DNA of 28,924 bases from a virus. The stretch covers positions 1 through 28,924 of the IMG/VR virus record IMGVR_UViG_3300035034_003813. The stretch is one strand, 5' to 3'. Numbering within the stretch: position 1 is the stretch's first letter; every line of letters starts with the position of its first letter. A program made the position numbers and the translations under genes. The notes below the pieces were generated by a model, which did no database searches, was not told the DNA's origin, and worked only from the letters and a program-made list of their open reading frames with translations. Shown piece after piece: positions 13,319 to 20,560 of this stretch.

Positions 13319-13831
13319 ATGATTGATAAAAATGAAATGCGGAATTACAGGCGAGATATAGATATAGATAAATCCAACTTAGAAGATGAATGGGAATTGC
13401 ATTCCTCTTTATATCTACATTATGCAGATGAGTATGCAGATGCTTTTGACCATAAAGAAACAGCAAAAGCAAAATTAGAATGGATTAGTTCTAAATTGGA
13501 TTTAGAGATTCGTCAAAATTACAAACAATATGGATTTAATTCTAAACCAGCGGAAGGCGGAATAAAAAGCACAATAATTATCAATAAAAACTATCAAAAA
13601 GCATTAAAAAAATACAACAAAGCAAATGCCTTGTTTGTTAGACTTACAGGAGTAAAAACCTCATTTGAACATCGTAAACATGCTATTGGAAATCTTGTAG
13701 CTTTAAGGATAGGTGGATTTTATTCCGAACCAAGAAACATAGTAAAGGATGTTAAGAAAATACAGTCAGTTAAAGGTCATGAAGCTCGAAAAAAAGCCAT
13801 AAATGAAAAGATGAAAAACCGTAAAAAGTAA
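13319..13831 (+). CDS. Helical phage protein, possible recombination/ssDNA-binding mediator
   Basis: This 170-aa, mostly helical, charged protein has an N-terminal heptad-like region (ADEYADAFDHKETAKAKLEWI), LDLEIRQNYKQYG, and a C-terminal part with HRKHAIGNLVALRIGGFYSEPR and a basic tail. Proteins of this look are common in phages directly upstream of gp32-like and RecA-like genes, where T4 places the recombination mediator UvsY; that function is inferred from size, helicity and neighbourhood, not from a clear motif. It is followed by a promoter and the ssDNA-binding protein. Confidence 0.7.
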   Translation: MIDKNEMRNYRRDIDIDKSNLEDEWELHSSLYLHYADEYADAFDHKETAKAKLEWISSKLDLEIRQNYKQYGFNSKPAEGGIKSTIIINKNYQKALKKYNKANALFVRLTGVKTSFEHRKHAIGNLVALRIGGFYSEPRNIVKDVKKIQSVKGHEARKKAINEKMKNRKK

Positions 13832-13860
13832 TAGCTACAGATAAAAATCTGTGCTATACT
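13832..13860 (+). promoter_or_regulatory. Extended -10 promoter overlapping a palindromic operator candidate
   Basis: TGCTATACT (13852-13860) is an extended -10 element; the -35 region 17 bases upstream (TAGCTA) is poor. Immediately before it, TAGC(T)ACAGAT and ATCTGTGCTA (13832-13842 and 13847-13856) form a 10-bp inverted repeat around AAAA, overlapping the spacer and the -10. This is the right place for a repressor or activator site. It drives the ssDNA-binding protein and probably the recombinase. Confidence 0.6.
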
Positions 13861-13927
13861 TATATTGTAGTTTTGGATATAGGGCGAATGGTCCCATTTT
13901 ACCAATTATTAAAAAAGGAGTAAAGAC

Positions 13928-14788
13928 ATGTCCTCATTTCGGGAAAGAATGAAAAAAAAGAAAAACAGCCTCAAAAAAAGACACAACACGCCAGCGAAAA
14001 GTACCGCTTTTCCAACAGTTTTCAACAAATCAAAAATCCCCACAGGAGTAGAATTTTTTCGGTGCAAAGAAGGCCAGCACATCGTTGATATTTTACCTTG
14101 GGAAGTTGGTCCAGACATGCCTGTTGATACAACCGGGGAAAATCCTATTACTGACGAAGGTGACTTTGATTATGTTTTAGACTTGTTTGTTCACCAAAAC
14201 GTAGGTTCAATGCGTCAGCCTTATGTTTGTCCTTGGGAAAATTTCAGACTTCCTTGTCCGATTTGTGAATTTATAAAAGCAAATCGTCTACCTAAAGAAG
14301 AATGGAGTAAACACAGACCAAAAAGAAGGTCCATCTATCTTATTTGGGATCGTACTGATGCCAAAGAAGAAAATAAAGGTGTTCAAATTTTTGATGCAGC
14401 TCATTTTTTCATGGAAGAAAAAATTGAAGAAATTGCAAAGCTTCCTAGGGGTGGGGGTTACGATACTTTTTCAGATCCAGATGAAGGTAAAAGTGTTTGC
14501 TGGACTCGTAAAGGTTCTGGTAAAGAAAATACATCCTATCTTGGTCACAGATTTATTAAAAGAGAATCAAAAATACCAGATAAGATTCTTGACTCTACTT
14601 TTTCTTTGGATCAAGTAATTGATATGCACCCTTCTTATGAAGAAATCGAAAAAGCCTTTAATGGTGTGGCTGAGGAAGAAGAAAAAACCGAAAAGCCTAA
14701 AACCAAAGAAAAGAAAAAAACCAAACCTGGGAAGAAAAAAGTCAAAGTAAAACCGAAGAAAAAAACTGATGATGACATTCCTTATTAA
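13928..14788 (+). CDS. Single-stranded DNA-binding protein, gp32-like
   Basis: This 286-aa protein has the T4 gp32-like plan: basic N-terminus (MSSFRERMKKKK), an OB-fold core carrying a putative zinc cluster (HQNVGS, then CPWENFRLPCPICEF), aromatic-rich strands (RRSIYLIWDR, VQIFDAAHFF) and an alternating charged tail. The tail is long and lysine-rich but ends with DDDIPY, nearly the DDDIPF tip of bacterial SSB that recruits host repair proteins. It would coat replication intermediates and work with the downstream recombinase. It is preceded by its own regulated promoter and an AAAGGAG site, as expected for an abundant protein. Confidence 0.87.
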   Translation: MSSFRERMKKKKNSLKKRHNTPAKSTAFPTVFNKSKIPTGVEFFRCKEGQHIVDILPWEVGPDMPVDTTGENPITDEGDFDYVLDLFVHQNVGSMRQPYVCPWENFRLPCPICEFIKANRLPKEEWSKHRPKRRSIYLIWDRTDAKEENKGVQIFDAAHFFMEEKIEEIAKLPRGGGYDTFSDPDEGKSVCWTRKGSGKENTSYLGHRFIKRESKIPDKILDSTFSLDQVIDMHPSYEEIEKAFNGVAEEEEKTEKPKTKEKKKTKPGKKKVKVKPKKKTDDDIPY

Positions 14789-14799
14789 GGATTCTAATT

Positions 14800-17226
14800 A
14801 TGGCCAAAAAGATAAAAATCAAACCTATTAAAAAAATTATAAGTACTGCTGATTCTTTTGAAGCCATGATGGATGAAGAAGAGGTTGTTGATCCTGAATT
14901 TATTGATGTTAATAATTTAGTTCCAATGGGATCAACAACCGGTCATCTTGAATGTTCTGGTAATTGGCAAGGAGCTTTTAACTTAGGAAAAATGATTAAT
15001 TTAATAGGTGATTCTCACGCAGGTAAATGTATTAAAAATTCATATATTTTAACTTCAAAAGGAATGGAGTTAATAGATGATATAGGTAAAAATAAAAAAG
15101 AGGGGATAAGCCCTTATATTGAAACTTTATCTATAGATAAAAACCGAAAAGACGTAACCTCACTTTTTTGGAAAGAAAAAGTCTCTAAGACAATAAAAAT
15201 TATCACTAAAAAAGGATATTCTATTGAAGGAACTCTAGATCATCCTATTATGATAATGAATAAAAATTTCCAATTCAAAATGCGTAAATTACAAGATATT
15301 AAAAAAGACGATTGTGCTATAATAGCAAGAGGTACTAATAATTTTACGGAAGAATATTTTCCTATTAAAAATATAAATTTATCTGAAACTAATGTAAAGA
15401 AAGCAAATATTCCTAAATTTATAAACGAATCTTTTGCTAGATTATTAGGTTATATTGTAGCAGATGGAAATATATACCCTAATACTATTTTTCTTTCTAC
15501 TACTAAATCTTATATTAGGGAAGATTTAAGCACAATAGCATCTAATTTAAATATATCTTTAAAACAACAATCTATAGGAGGAAAACATTTAGCTACTGTT
15601 ATTGCTAATTTATTTGATAATCCTGATAAATTTACAGCAAGGTATAAATTTGTTCCAGAATGTATTTTAAAATCACCTAAAAATATTCAAACTTCTTTTT
15701 TAAAAGCTTTAATAGATTGTGATGGGTATGGAACTAAAACACAAATAAGTTATTATACTGCATCGAAACAATTAGCAAAACAAGTCCATTTAATGCTCTT
15801 AAATTTAGGTATAATTTCTACTTTATCTTTTAAAAATGGTGCTTTTGACGGAGTAAATTATCATGATCATATTTATTGGGCTGTAAATATTTATGGAGAT
15901 GAACTAATTCTTTATAATAATTTAATCGGAAGTTCTAAATATAATGAATTTTTAAAACGAAAAAATACTCAAAGAAATAGTGATTATGATTCAATACCAA
16001 ATTTAATTAAAAAAATGAAAGGAGATATTGAAAAATTAAGGAAAAAAGTAGGATGGTCTAAAAACGGAAAATGTACAAATGATCCAAGACGTTTTCCGAG
16101 AATAAAATTTGCAAATACTGAAAATGGCTCAAAAAAAATGATTAAACGATTTATTGAATTATTTTTAGAATGGCCTATTGATTTATCTTTTTATAACACA
16201 ATTCTTTCATCAGGATATTGTTTTGATTCAATTTCGATTATTGAAGAAAAGATAAATCAAACAATAGTTTATGATGTTCATATTCCAAATTCACATTTAT
16301 TTTGGAGTAATGGGTTTATAAGTCATAATACCTTATTAGCTTTTACTATATTTGCGGAATGTAATAAGTTAAAAAGATTTGATGATTACCTTTTTAAATA
16401 TGATGATGTAGAAGCAGCAAATGAGTTTAATATTTCCCTTCTGTTTGGTTCACAATGCGCTAATAGGATAGATCAAACTGAACGAAGCAGGACTATTGAA
16501 GATTTTAATGATCGAATTGCTTCTCTTTTGGATGAAGGAGAACCTTTTATTTATGTGCTTGATTCATTCGATGGATTAACTAGTGAAGCTGCTATTAAAA
16601 AAGATATCGAAAATCGTAAAAAAAGAGAAAAAGGAAATGAAACAACAGGTGATTTTGGTGACGGCAAAGCTAAAATCTTTTCAAGATTCTGCTCTATGAG
16701 AATACAAGAATTAAAAGATACTAATTCCCTTCTTATTATTATTTCACAAACAAGAGATAACATAGGTTTCGGTGCTCAATTTACTCCAAAAACAAGATCA
16801 GGAGGAAGGGCATTAAAATTTTACTCAGCTTTTGAAATATGGTTAGCATGTCAGAAAAAAGAGAAAAAGGGCAAAAGAACCATCATTACTAATGTTCAAG
16901 GTAAAATAACTAAAAACAAGTTAACTGGTAAGCATGGTGAATTTTACTTTCCTATTCTTAATGATTACGGAATAGATAACATAAAGTCTTGTATCAATTT
17001 TTTGATGGATGAAGGGGATTGGACAGGAACTAAAAAAGCAGTAAACACAAAAGGTTTCTTAGAGTTAAAAGATTCTAAAGGTAAAAAGAAACACCCATCT
17101 GTCAAAGAACTTATTGATTATATTGAAGAGGAAAATAAAGAAGTCAGTTTGTATAAACTGTGCAAAAAAGCATATGATGATGTAATGGAAAGTTTAAAAC
17201 CAGAACGTAAACCAAAATATGAATAA
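14800..17226 (+). CDS. RecA/UvsX-family recombinase, intein-interrupted
   Basis: The spliced product is about 374 aa. Walker A GDSHAGK (70-76) is split from its Thr (511) by a 434-residue intein. After it come TLLAFTIFAECNK, Walker B FIYVLDSFDGL, SLLIIISQTRDNIG and the L2/Gly-rich segment KTRSGGRALKFYSAFEIWL, as in UvsX and RecA. It catalyses strand exchange on DNA coated by the gp32-like protein. The N-terminus MAKKIKIKPIKK is basic and shared with two other genes here. TAAGGA precedes the ATG. No stop codons or frame breaks are seen, so splicing should give an active enzyme. Confidence 0.9.
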   Translation: MAKKIKIKPIKKIISTADSFEAMMDEEEVVDPEFIDVNNLVPMGSTTGHLECSGNWQGAFNLGKMINLIGDSHAGKCIKNSYILTSKGMELIDDIGKNKKEGISPYIETLSIDKNRKDVTSLFWKEKVSKTIKIITKKGYSIEGTLDHPIMIMNKNFQFKMRKLQDIKKDDCAIIARGTNNFTEEYFPIKNINLSETNVKKANIPKFINESFARLLGYIVADGNIYPNTIFLSTTKSYIREDLSTIASNLNISLKQQSIGGKHLATVIANLFDNPDKFTARYKFVPECILKSPKNIQTSFLKALIDCDGYGTKTQISYYTASKQLAKQVHLMLLNLGIISTLSFKNGAFDGVNYHDHIYWAVNIYGDELILYNNLIGSSKYNEFLKRKNTQRNSDYDSIPNLIKKMKGDIEKLRKKVGWSKNGKCTNDPRRFPRIKFANTENGSKKMIKRFIELFLEWPIDLSFYNTILSSGYCFDSISIIEEKINQTIVYDVHIPNSHLFWSNGFISHNTLLAFTIFAECNKLKRFDDYLFKYDDVEAANEFNISLLFGSQCANRIDQTERSRTIEDFNDRIASLLDEGEPFIYVLDSFDGLTSEAAIKKDIENRKKREKGNETTGDFGDGKAKIFSRFCSMRIQELKDTNSLLIIISQTRDNIGFGAQFTPKTRSGGRALKFYSAFEIWLACQKKEKKGKRTIITNVQGKITKNKLTGKHGEFYFPILNDYGIDNIKSCINFLMDEGDWTGTKKAVNTKGFLELKDSKGKKKHPSVKELIDYIEEENKEVSLYKLCKKAYDDVMESLKPERKPKYE
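15028..16329 (+). mobile_element. Intein with LAGLIDADG endonuclease inside the recombinase P-loop (434 aa)
   Basis: The intein begins at Cys77 (CIKNSYILTSKGMELI, block A) right after the P-loop Lys, has block B GTLDHPIMI, and ends NGFISHN (Ser508-His509-Asn510) before Thr511, a textbook His-Asn/Thr junction. Both endonuclease helices are present: LLGYIVADGN (215-224) and ALIDCDGYG (303-311). The insertion inside Walker A makes the unspliced protein ATPase-dead. P-loop insertion is a known hot spot for inteins in RecA-like and other ATPase genes. Confidence 0.93.
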
Positions 17227-17237
17227 GGAGATTTACC

Positions 17238-17963
17238 ATGGCGAAAAAAATCAAAACTATAACTTCGACAAAGGCAGACATTATTGATTTTGACCCTAAA
17301 CCTCGTATTAGAGTTTCTTTTTCAAAAACAATACAAGTTGGCGGAGAAGAATGGAACAAAGCAGAAGCCGGAATGGATTATTCGATTCCATCTTTAGAGC
17401 AGGCAGAAAAAACATTTGAAGAACTATGGGAACTTTGCGGTACTCAAGTAGAAAGTCTTTTAGGAGATTCACACGAGGATCCTGAAGATGATGATCCTGA
17501 AGATGATGATCCTGAAGAAGATGATCCTGAAGAAGATGAAGAAGAAGATGATCCTGAAGAAGATGAAGAAGAAGATGAAGAAGAAGATGATTCCGATGAA
17601 GATGAAGAAGAAGATGATTCCGATGAAGATGAAGAAGATGAAGAAGATGATCCTGAAGAAGAAGAAGAAGATGATCCTGAAGAAGATGAAGAAGATGAAG
17701 AAGAAGATGATCCTGAAGAAGAAGATGATTCCGATGAAGATGAAGAAGATGAAGAAGAAGATCCTGAAGAAGAAGAACTTTCTGAGGATGAAATTAATGA
17801 AATGTCTTCGAAGGAATTAAGAGAACTATGTGAAACAGCAGAAGGTTTAGAAGGTATAGACCACACACAAAAAATAAAAACTTTACGAAAAGAAATTATC
17901 GCCTGCCTTTTTGCTGAAGAGGAAGAAGATACTGACTGGGAAAACACAGACTGGGAAGAATAA
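17238..17963 (+). CDS. Extremely acidic Asp/Glu-repeat protein, 241 aa
   Basis: Residues 1-78 form a small basic-to-neutral domain (MAKKIKTITSTKAD, RIRVSFSKTIQVGGEEWNKA). Residues 79-180 are almost only Asp and Glu with regular Pro and Ser (DDPEED, DDSDEDEE). Residues 181-222 look like a SAP/HeH-type helix-extended-loop-helix (INEMSSKELRELCE, KIKTLRKEIIACLF). The tail is DTDWENTDWEE. The acidic block could mimic DNA or act as a chaperone for DNA-binding proteins. It directly follows the recombinase and ends at a strong terminator. The family was not recognised; SAP-like is a cautious reading. Confidence 0.75.
   Translation: MAKKIKTITSTKADIIDFDPKPRIRVSFSKTIQVGGEEWNKAEAGMDYSIPSLEQAEKTFEELWELCGTQVESLLGDSHEDPEDDDPEDDDPEEDDPEEDEEEDDPEEDEEEDEEEDDSDEDEEEDDSDEDEEDEEDDPEEEEEDDPEEDEEDEEEDDPEEEDDSDEDEEDEEEDPEEEELSEDEINEMSSKELRELCETAEGLEGIDHTQKIKTLRKEIIACLFAEEEEDTDWENTDWEE
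17475..17785. repeat. Low-complexity GAT/GAA repeat coding the acidic block
   Basis: Imperfect units such as GATGATCCTGAAGAAGAT and GATGATTCCGATGAAGAT recur throughout. They generate long false ORFs in other frames, including a Ser-rich one on the - strand. Repeat number is expected to vary between relatives by slippage. Confidence 0.9.
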
Positions 17964-17984
17964 TCAAATGTGGTTTTAATCTAT

Positions 17985-18026
17985 AAAAGGGTGCTTATCA
18001 AATAGATAAGTGCCCTTTTACTTTAT
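17985..18026 (+). terminator. Rho-independent terminator after the acidic-protein gene
   Basis: The stem of 15 pairs (17985-17999 with 18005-18019, two G-U wobbles) encloses a 5-base loop AAATA and runs into TTTTACTTTAT. It closes the ssDNA-binding/recombinase transcription unit. No clear promoter is seen between it and the next gene at 18039, so downstream genes may rely on partial readthrough. Confidence 0.9.
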
Positions 18027-18038
18027 ATAGGAACAAAC

Positions 18039-18914
18039 ATGCAAAATCGAATATTATTAATAGATACTTCCGCCATATTGCACATATTAAAACACAACAA
18101 GGATTTTAAAAGATTAAAATTAAATGAAAGACCTACTTATATTATTTTTAACTTTTTATTTAGACTCCAATACTTAATGAGAAAAGTAAGACCAACTGTA
18201 TGCGTTTTTGCAAAAGACAGCCATAATGAACAAGCAGAAAGACGTAAAATCTTTCCTGACTATAAAATAAAACGAACTAAGGAGAAAAAACCAGAGCAAA
18301 TAGTACTTGATGATATTGCTTATCCTCAATTTACAGAAGTTGAAGAAAATATTCTACCTATGTTAGGTTATACTAACATATTTAAAACTCCTGGTTTAGA
18401 AGCTGATGATGTAATAGCCAGTGTATGCAAAAATAATCCTTCATGTGAAATAATTATAGTAACCACGGACGAAGATATGTATCAACTACTTACAAATACA
18501 GTTTGCATACTGAATGCCAGAAGATCAAAGTATTTCACAAAGCAGGATTTTATTGAAAAATATGGAATAGAACCTATTGATTGGAAAAAGGTCAAGTCAG
18601 TTGGAGGTTGCAGAACTGACGAGGTGCCAGGAATACCTGGAATAGGAGAAAAAACAATAATAAAATATCTTCGACAAGAATTACCTTCTCACCATAAAAC
18701 CTATCAAAAAATAAAAAATAAAAAATATTTTGATTTAATCCAAAGAAACAAAAAGCTTGTAATATTGCCTTTTCAGGGTACTCCAACTTATGAAATTAAT
18801 TTTAATAATCGTCCTACAAAAAAAGGAATAAAAAGAGTAGGAGAAGAATATGATTTCTTACCTATTAAAAAAGATTTTAATTATTGGTACAAAGCTCTTA
18901 GGGGCATTAAGTGA
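18039..18914 (+). CDS. 5'-3' exonuclease / flap endonuclease (FEN family)
   Basis: This 291-aa FEN-like nuclease has N-terminal LLIDTSAILH, the RRKIFPDYKIKR motif, the metal-binding LEADDVIA and TTDEDMYQLL acidic clusters, and the helix-hairpin-helix region DEVPGIPGIGEKTI. The usual GDxSDN is GCRTDE here, so one metal-ligand Asp is changed. This activity would remove RNA primers and 5' flaps, a function Pol I carries in its N-terminus in bacteria but which this phage polymerase has replaced with a UDG domain. Its stop overlaps the GTG of the next gene. Confidence 0.9.
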   Translation: MQNRILLIDTSAILHILKHNKDFKRLKLNERPTYIIFNFLFRLQYLMRKVRPTVCVFAKDSHNEQAERRKIFPDYKIKRTKEKKPEQIVLDDIAYPQFTEVEENILPMLGYTNIFKTPGLEADDVIASVCKNNPSCEIIIVTTDEDMYQLLTNTVCILNARRSKYFTKQDFIEKYGIEPIDWKKVKSVGGCRTDEVPGIPGIGEKTIIKYLRQELPSHHKTYQKIKNKKYFDLIQRNKKLVILPFQGTPTYEINFNNRPTKKGIKRVGEEYDFLPIKKDFNYWYKALRGIK

Positions 18915-19531
18915 AGAAAATGAAAAAAACGAAAATAAAAATAAGGAAAATAAAAAAGATAAAGAAAACAAAACCCAAAGAACTAACTGGGTTAGATCTT
19001 TCAAATTTTCGAAAAAAAATACACATAAAACAAAGAGGTATTTGTCCTATACTAAAAAAAGAATTTCCTGTGGAATCTATGGTAGTTGATCACTTGCATA
19101 AAAAACATGCAAAACTTTTAAAATTACCTAATTCAGGTCAAATTAGAGGCGTTATTCATAGACAAGCGAACAGCTTTGAAGGAAAAATTGCTAATGTATT
19201 GATTAGACTAGGATTACACAAATTTAATATTAGTTTACCAGACCTATTAAGAAATACTGCAAATTATTTAGAAAGAGAACCTTATCCTTATTTGCATCCT
19301 TCAGAAAAACCAAAAGCAAAAGAATTAAGCAAAAATAGTTTTAACCTACTTAAAAAGTTAGTCTTACTTAACTATCCGAATAGAAAACCTTTAGAATATC
19401 CTAAATCAGGAAAACTAACAAAGAAATTAAAAGAGTACTACGAAGAATTTGGAGTAGAACCTAAATTCAATAAGAGGTCAATCAAAAAAAGAACGAAGAG
19501 AAAGAAAAAAACAATTGAAGAGATCCATTAG
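18911..19531 (+). CDS. Endonuclease VII-like (gp49-type) junction resolvase
   Basis: A very basic N-terminus (about 1-28, mostly Lys/Ile/Arg) precedes an HNH-type core: RGICPILKKEFP, VVDHLHKKH, GQIRGVIHRQANSFEGKIANVLIRLGL. This is the endonuclease VII pattern, with the DH pair and the later Asn kept. Of the four zinc cysteines expected, only the first remains, and the second pair reads HRQA, so zinc binding is probably lost or replaced. The GTG at 18911 (AGGGG 6 bases upstream, overlapping the preceding stop) is favoured over the ATG at 18920. A role in cutting branched DNA during recombination or packaging is inferred. Confidence 0.8.
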   Translation: MKKMKKTKIKIRKIKKIKKTKPKELTGLDLSNFRKKIHIKQRGICPILKKEFPVESMVVDHLHKKHAKLLKLPNSGQIRGVIHRQANSFEGKIANVLIRLGLHKFNISLPDLLRNTANYLEREPYPYLHPSEKPKAKELSKNSFNLLKKLVLLNYPNRKPLEYPKSGKLTKKLKEYYEEFGVEPKFNKRSIKKRTKRKKKTIEEIH

Positions 19532-19547
19532 ACAAAGGAGAATTATT

Positions 19548-20093
19548 ATGTTTGATTCCATTGATTTATTGGCCCAACAACATTTAACACCTAATGGTTA
19601 CAAATTGTTTCTTGTTGTTAATTCTAAATTACCTGATATTTGGAATAGATACTCATCCTCTACTATGAAATATCATAAAAGAGCAGATGGTTCAGTTCCA
19701 ACCATCGTAGAACACACCTACGAAATGGTAAATTCTGCAATTAAGATTTTGCCTATGTTCGGAACACCTTTAAAATCAACAAAAAATGATGCTATTTTAT
19801 TTTCTATAATTTTCCACGATTCTTTGAAATACGGTAAAACAGGAAAAAATCCCCATACTACAAGAAATCATGACCAGGAAATGGCTAACCTTTTTGTTAA
19901 AAACAAAAAACTATTCCTATATCATTTTTCTGAAGAAGAATTTACTCTAATGGAAACTTGTATTAGATTTCATTCAGGCAGATGGTCGCCGGATGCGAAA
20001 AAAATCGTTAATTTCTCCTTTGAAAATTTACCTCCTGAGGTTATGTTTGTTCATATGTTTGACATGTTAAGTACGAAGGATTGCTTACAATAA
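19548..20093 (+). CDS. HD-superfamily phosphohydrolase, 181 aa
   Basis: The metal-binding HD set is seen in order: VEHTYEMVN (His), IIFHDSLKYG (His-Asp), TRNHDQEMA and HMFDMLSTK (Asp). FHSGRWSP lies between the last two. This is compatible with a nucleotidase or (d)NTP hydrolase that reshapes the nucleotide pool, in line with the dCMP deaminase that follows. The start at 19548 has AAGGAG 7 bases upstream; a longer frame from a TTG at 19515 overlaps the resolvase gene and has no better site. The exact substrate is not known. Confidence 0.8.
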   Translation: MFDSIDLLAQQHLTPNGYKLFLVVNSKLPDIWNRYSSSTMKYHKRADGSVPTIVEHTYEMVNSAIKILPMFGTPLKSTKNDAILFSIIFHDSLKYGKTGKNPHTTRNHDQEMANLFVKNKKLFLYHFSEEEFTLMETCIRFHSGRWSPDAKKIVNFSFENLPPEVMFVHMFDMLSTKDCLQ

Positions 20094-20106
20094 AAGGAAA
20101 TAGGAA

Positions 20107-20556
20107 ATGTATAATAACAAAAAATGGGATCTTAGGTTTTTAAACTTAGCAAAAGAAGTTTCAACTTGGTCAAAAGACCCTTCATATGGAATCGGAGCTA
20201 TAATTGCAAATAACAAAAACAGACTTGTAAGTCTTGGTTATAATGGATACCCAAGAGGTATAAAAGATAAAGGGATGGAAAATAGAGAAGAAAAATTAGC
20301 CAAAACTATCCATGCTGAAGTAAATGCGATTCTATTTGCTAACAGGAATTTAGAAGATCATTCTCTTTTTGTTTATCCTCTTTTGCCTTGTTCTGTTTGT
20401 ATGTCTATTATTCTTCAAGTAGGTATAACAAGAGTAGTTGCTATGGTTTCTATTGAAAATAATGATTTGATAGAGCGTTGGGAAAAATCAAATAAAATAG
20501 GACTTGATATAGCTAAAGAATTAAATATACCAATAATTATTTATAAAGAAGGATAG
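20107..20556 (+). CDS. dCMP deaminase
   Basis: This 149-aa zinc cytidine/deoxycytidylate deaminase-fold enzyme has IHAEVNAI (His69, Glu71) and PCSVC (Cys95, Cys98) providing the zinc and proton-shuttle residues. The N-terminal WSKDPSYGIGAIIA and GYNGYPRGIKD are typical of dCMP deaminases. It would make dUMP, the substrate of the ThyX encoded downstream; the UDG domain on the polymerase fits a need to exclude uracil. The start has AGGAAATAGGAA just upstream. Confidence 0.9.
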   Translation: MYNNKKWDLRFLNLAKEVSTWSKDPSYGIGAIIANNKNRLVSLGYNGYPRGIKDKGMENREEKLAKTIHAEVNAILFANRNLEDHSLFVYPLLPCSVCMSIILQVGITRVVAMVSIENNDLIERWEKSNKIGLDIAKELNIPIIIYKEG

Positions 20557-20560
20557 AAAA

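Noticed and set aside
17475-17785. Possible CRISPR-like array
   Set aside because: Repeats are short, contiguous, without unique spacers, and clearly code for Asp/Glu blocks.
17488-17820. 110-aa Met/Lys-rich ORF on the + strand
   Set aside because: It is the out-of-frame reading of the same acidic repeat.
17444-17947. 167-aa - strand Ser-rich ORF
   Set aside because: It is the antisense shadow of the GAT/GAA repeat; no ribosome site and pure low complexity.
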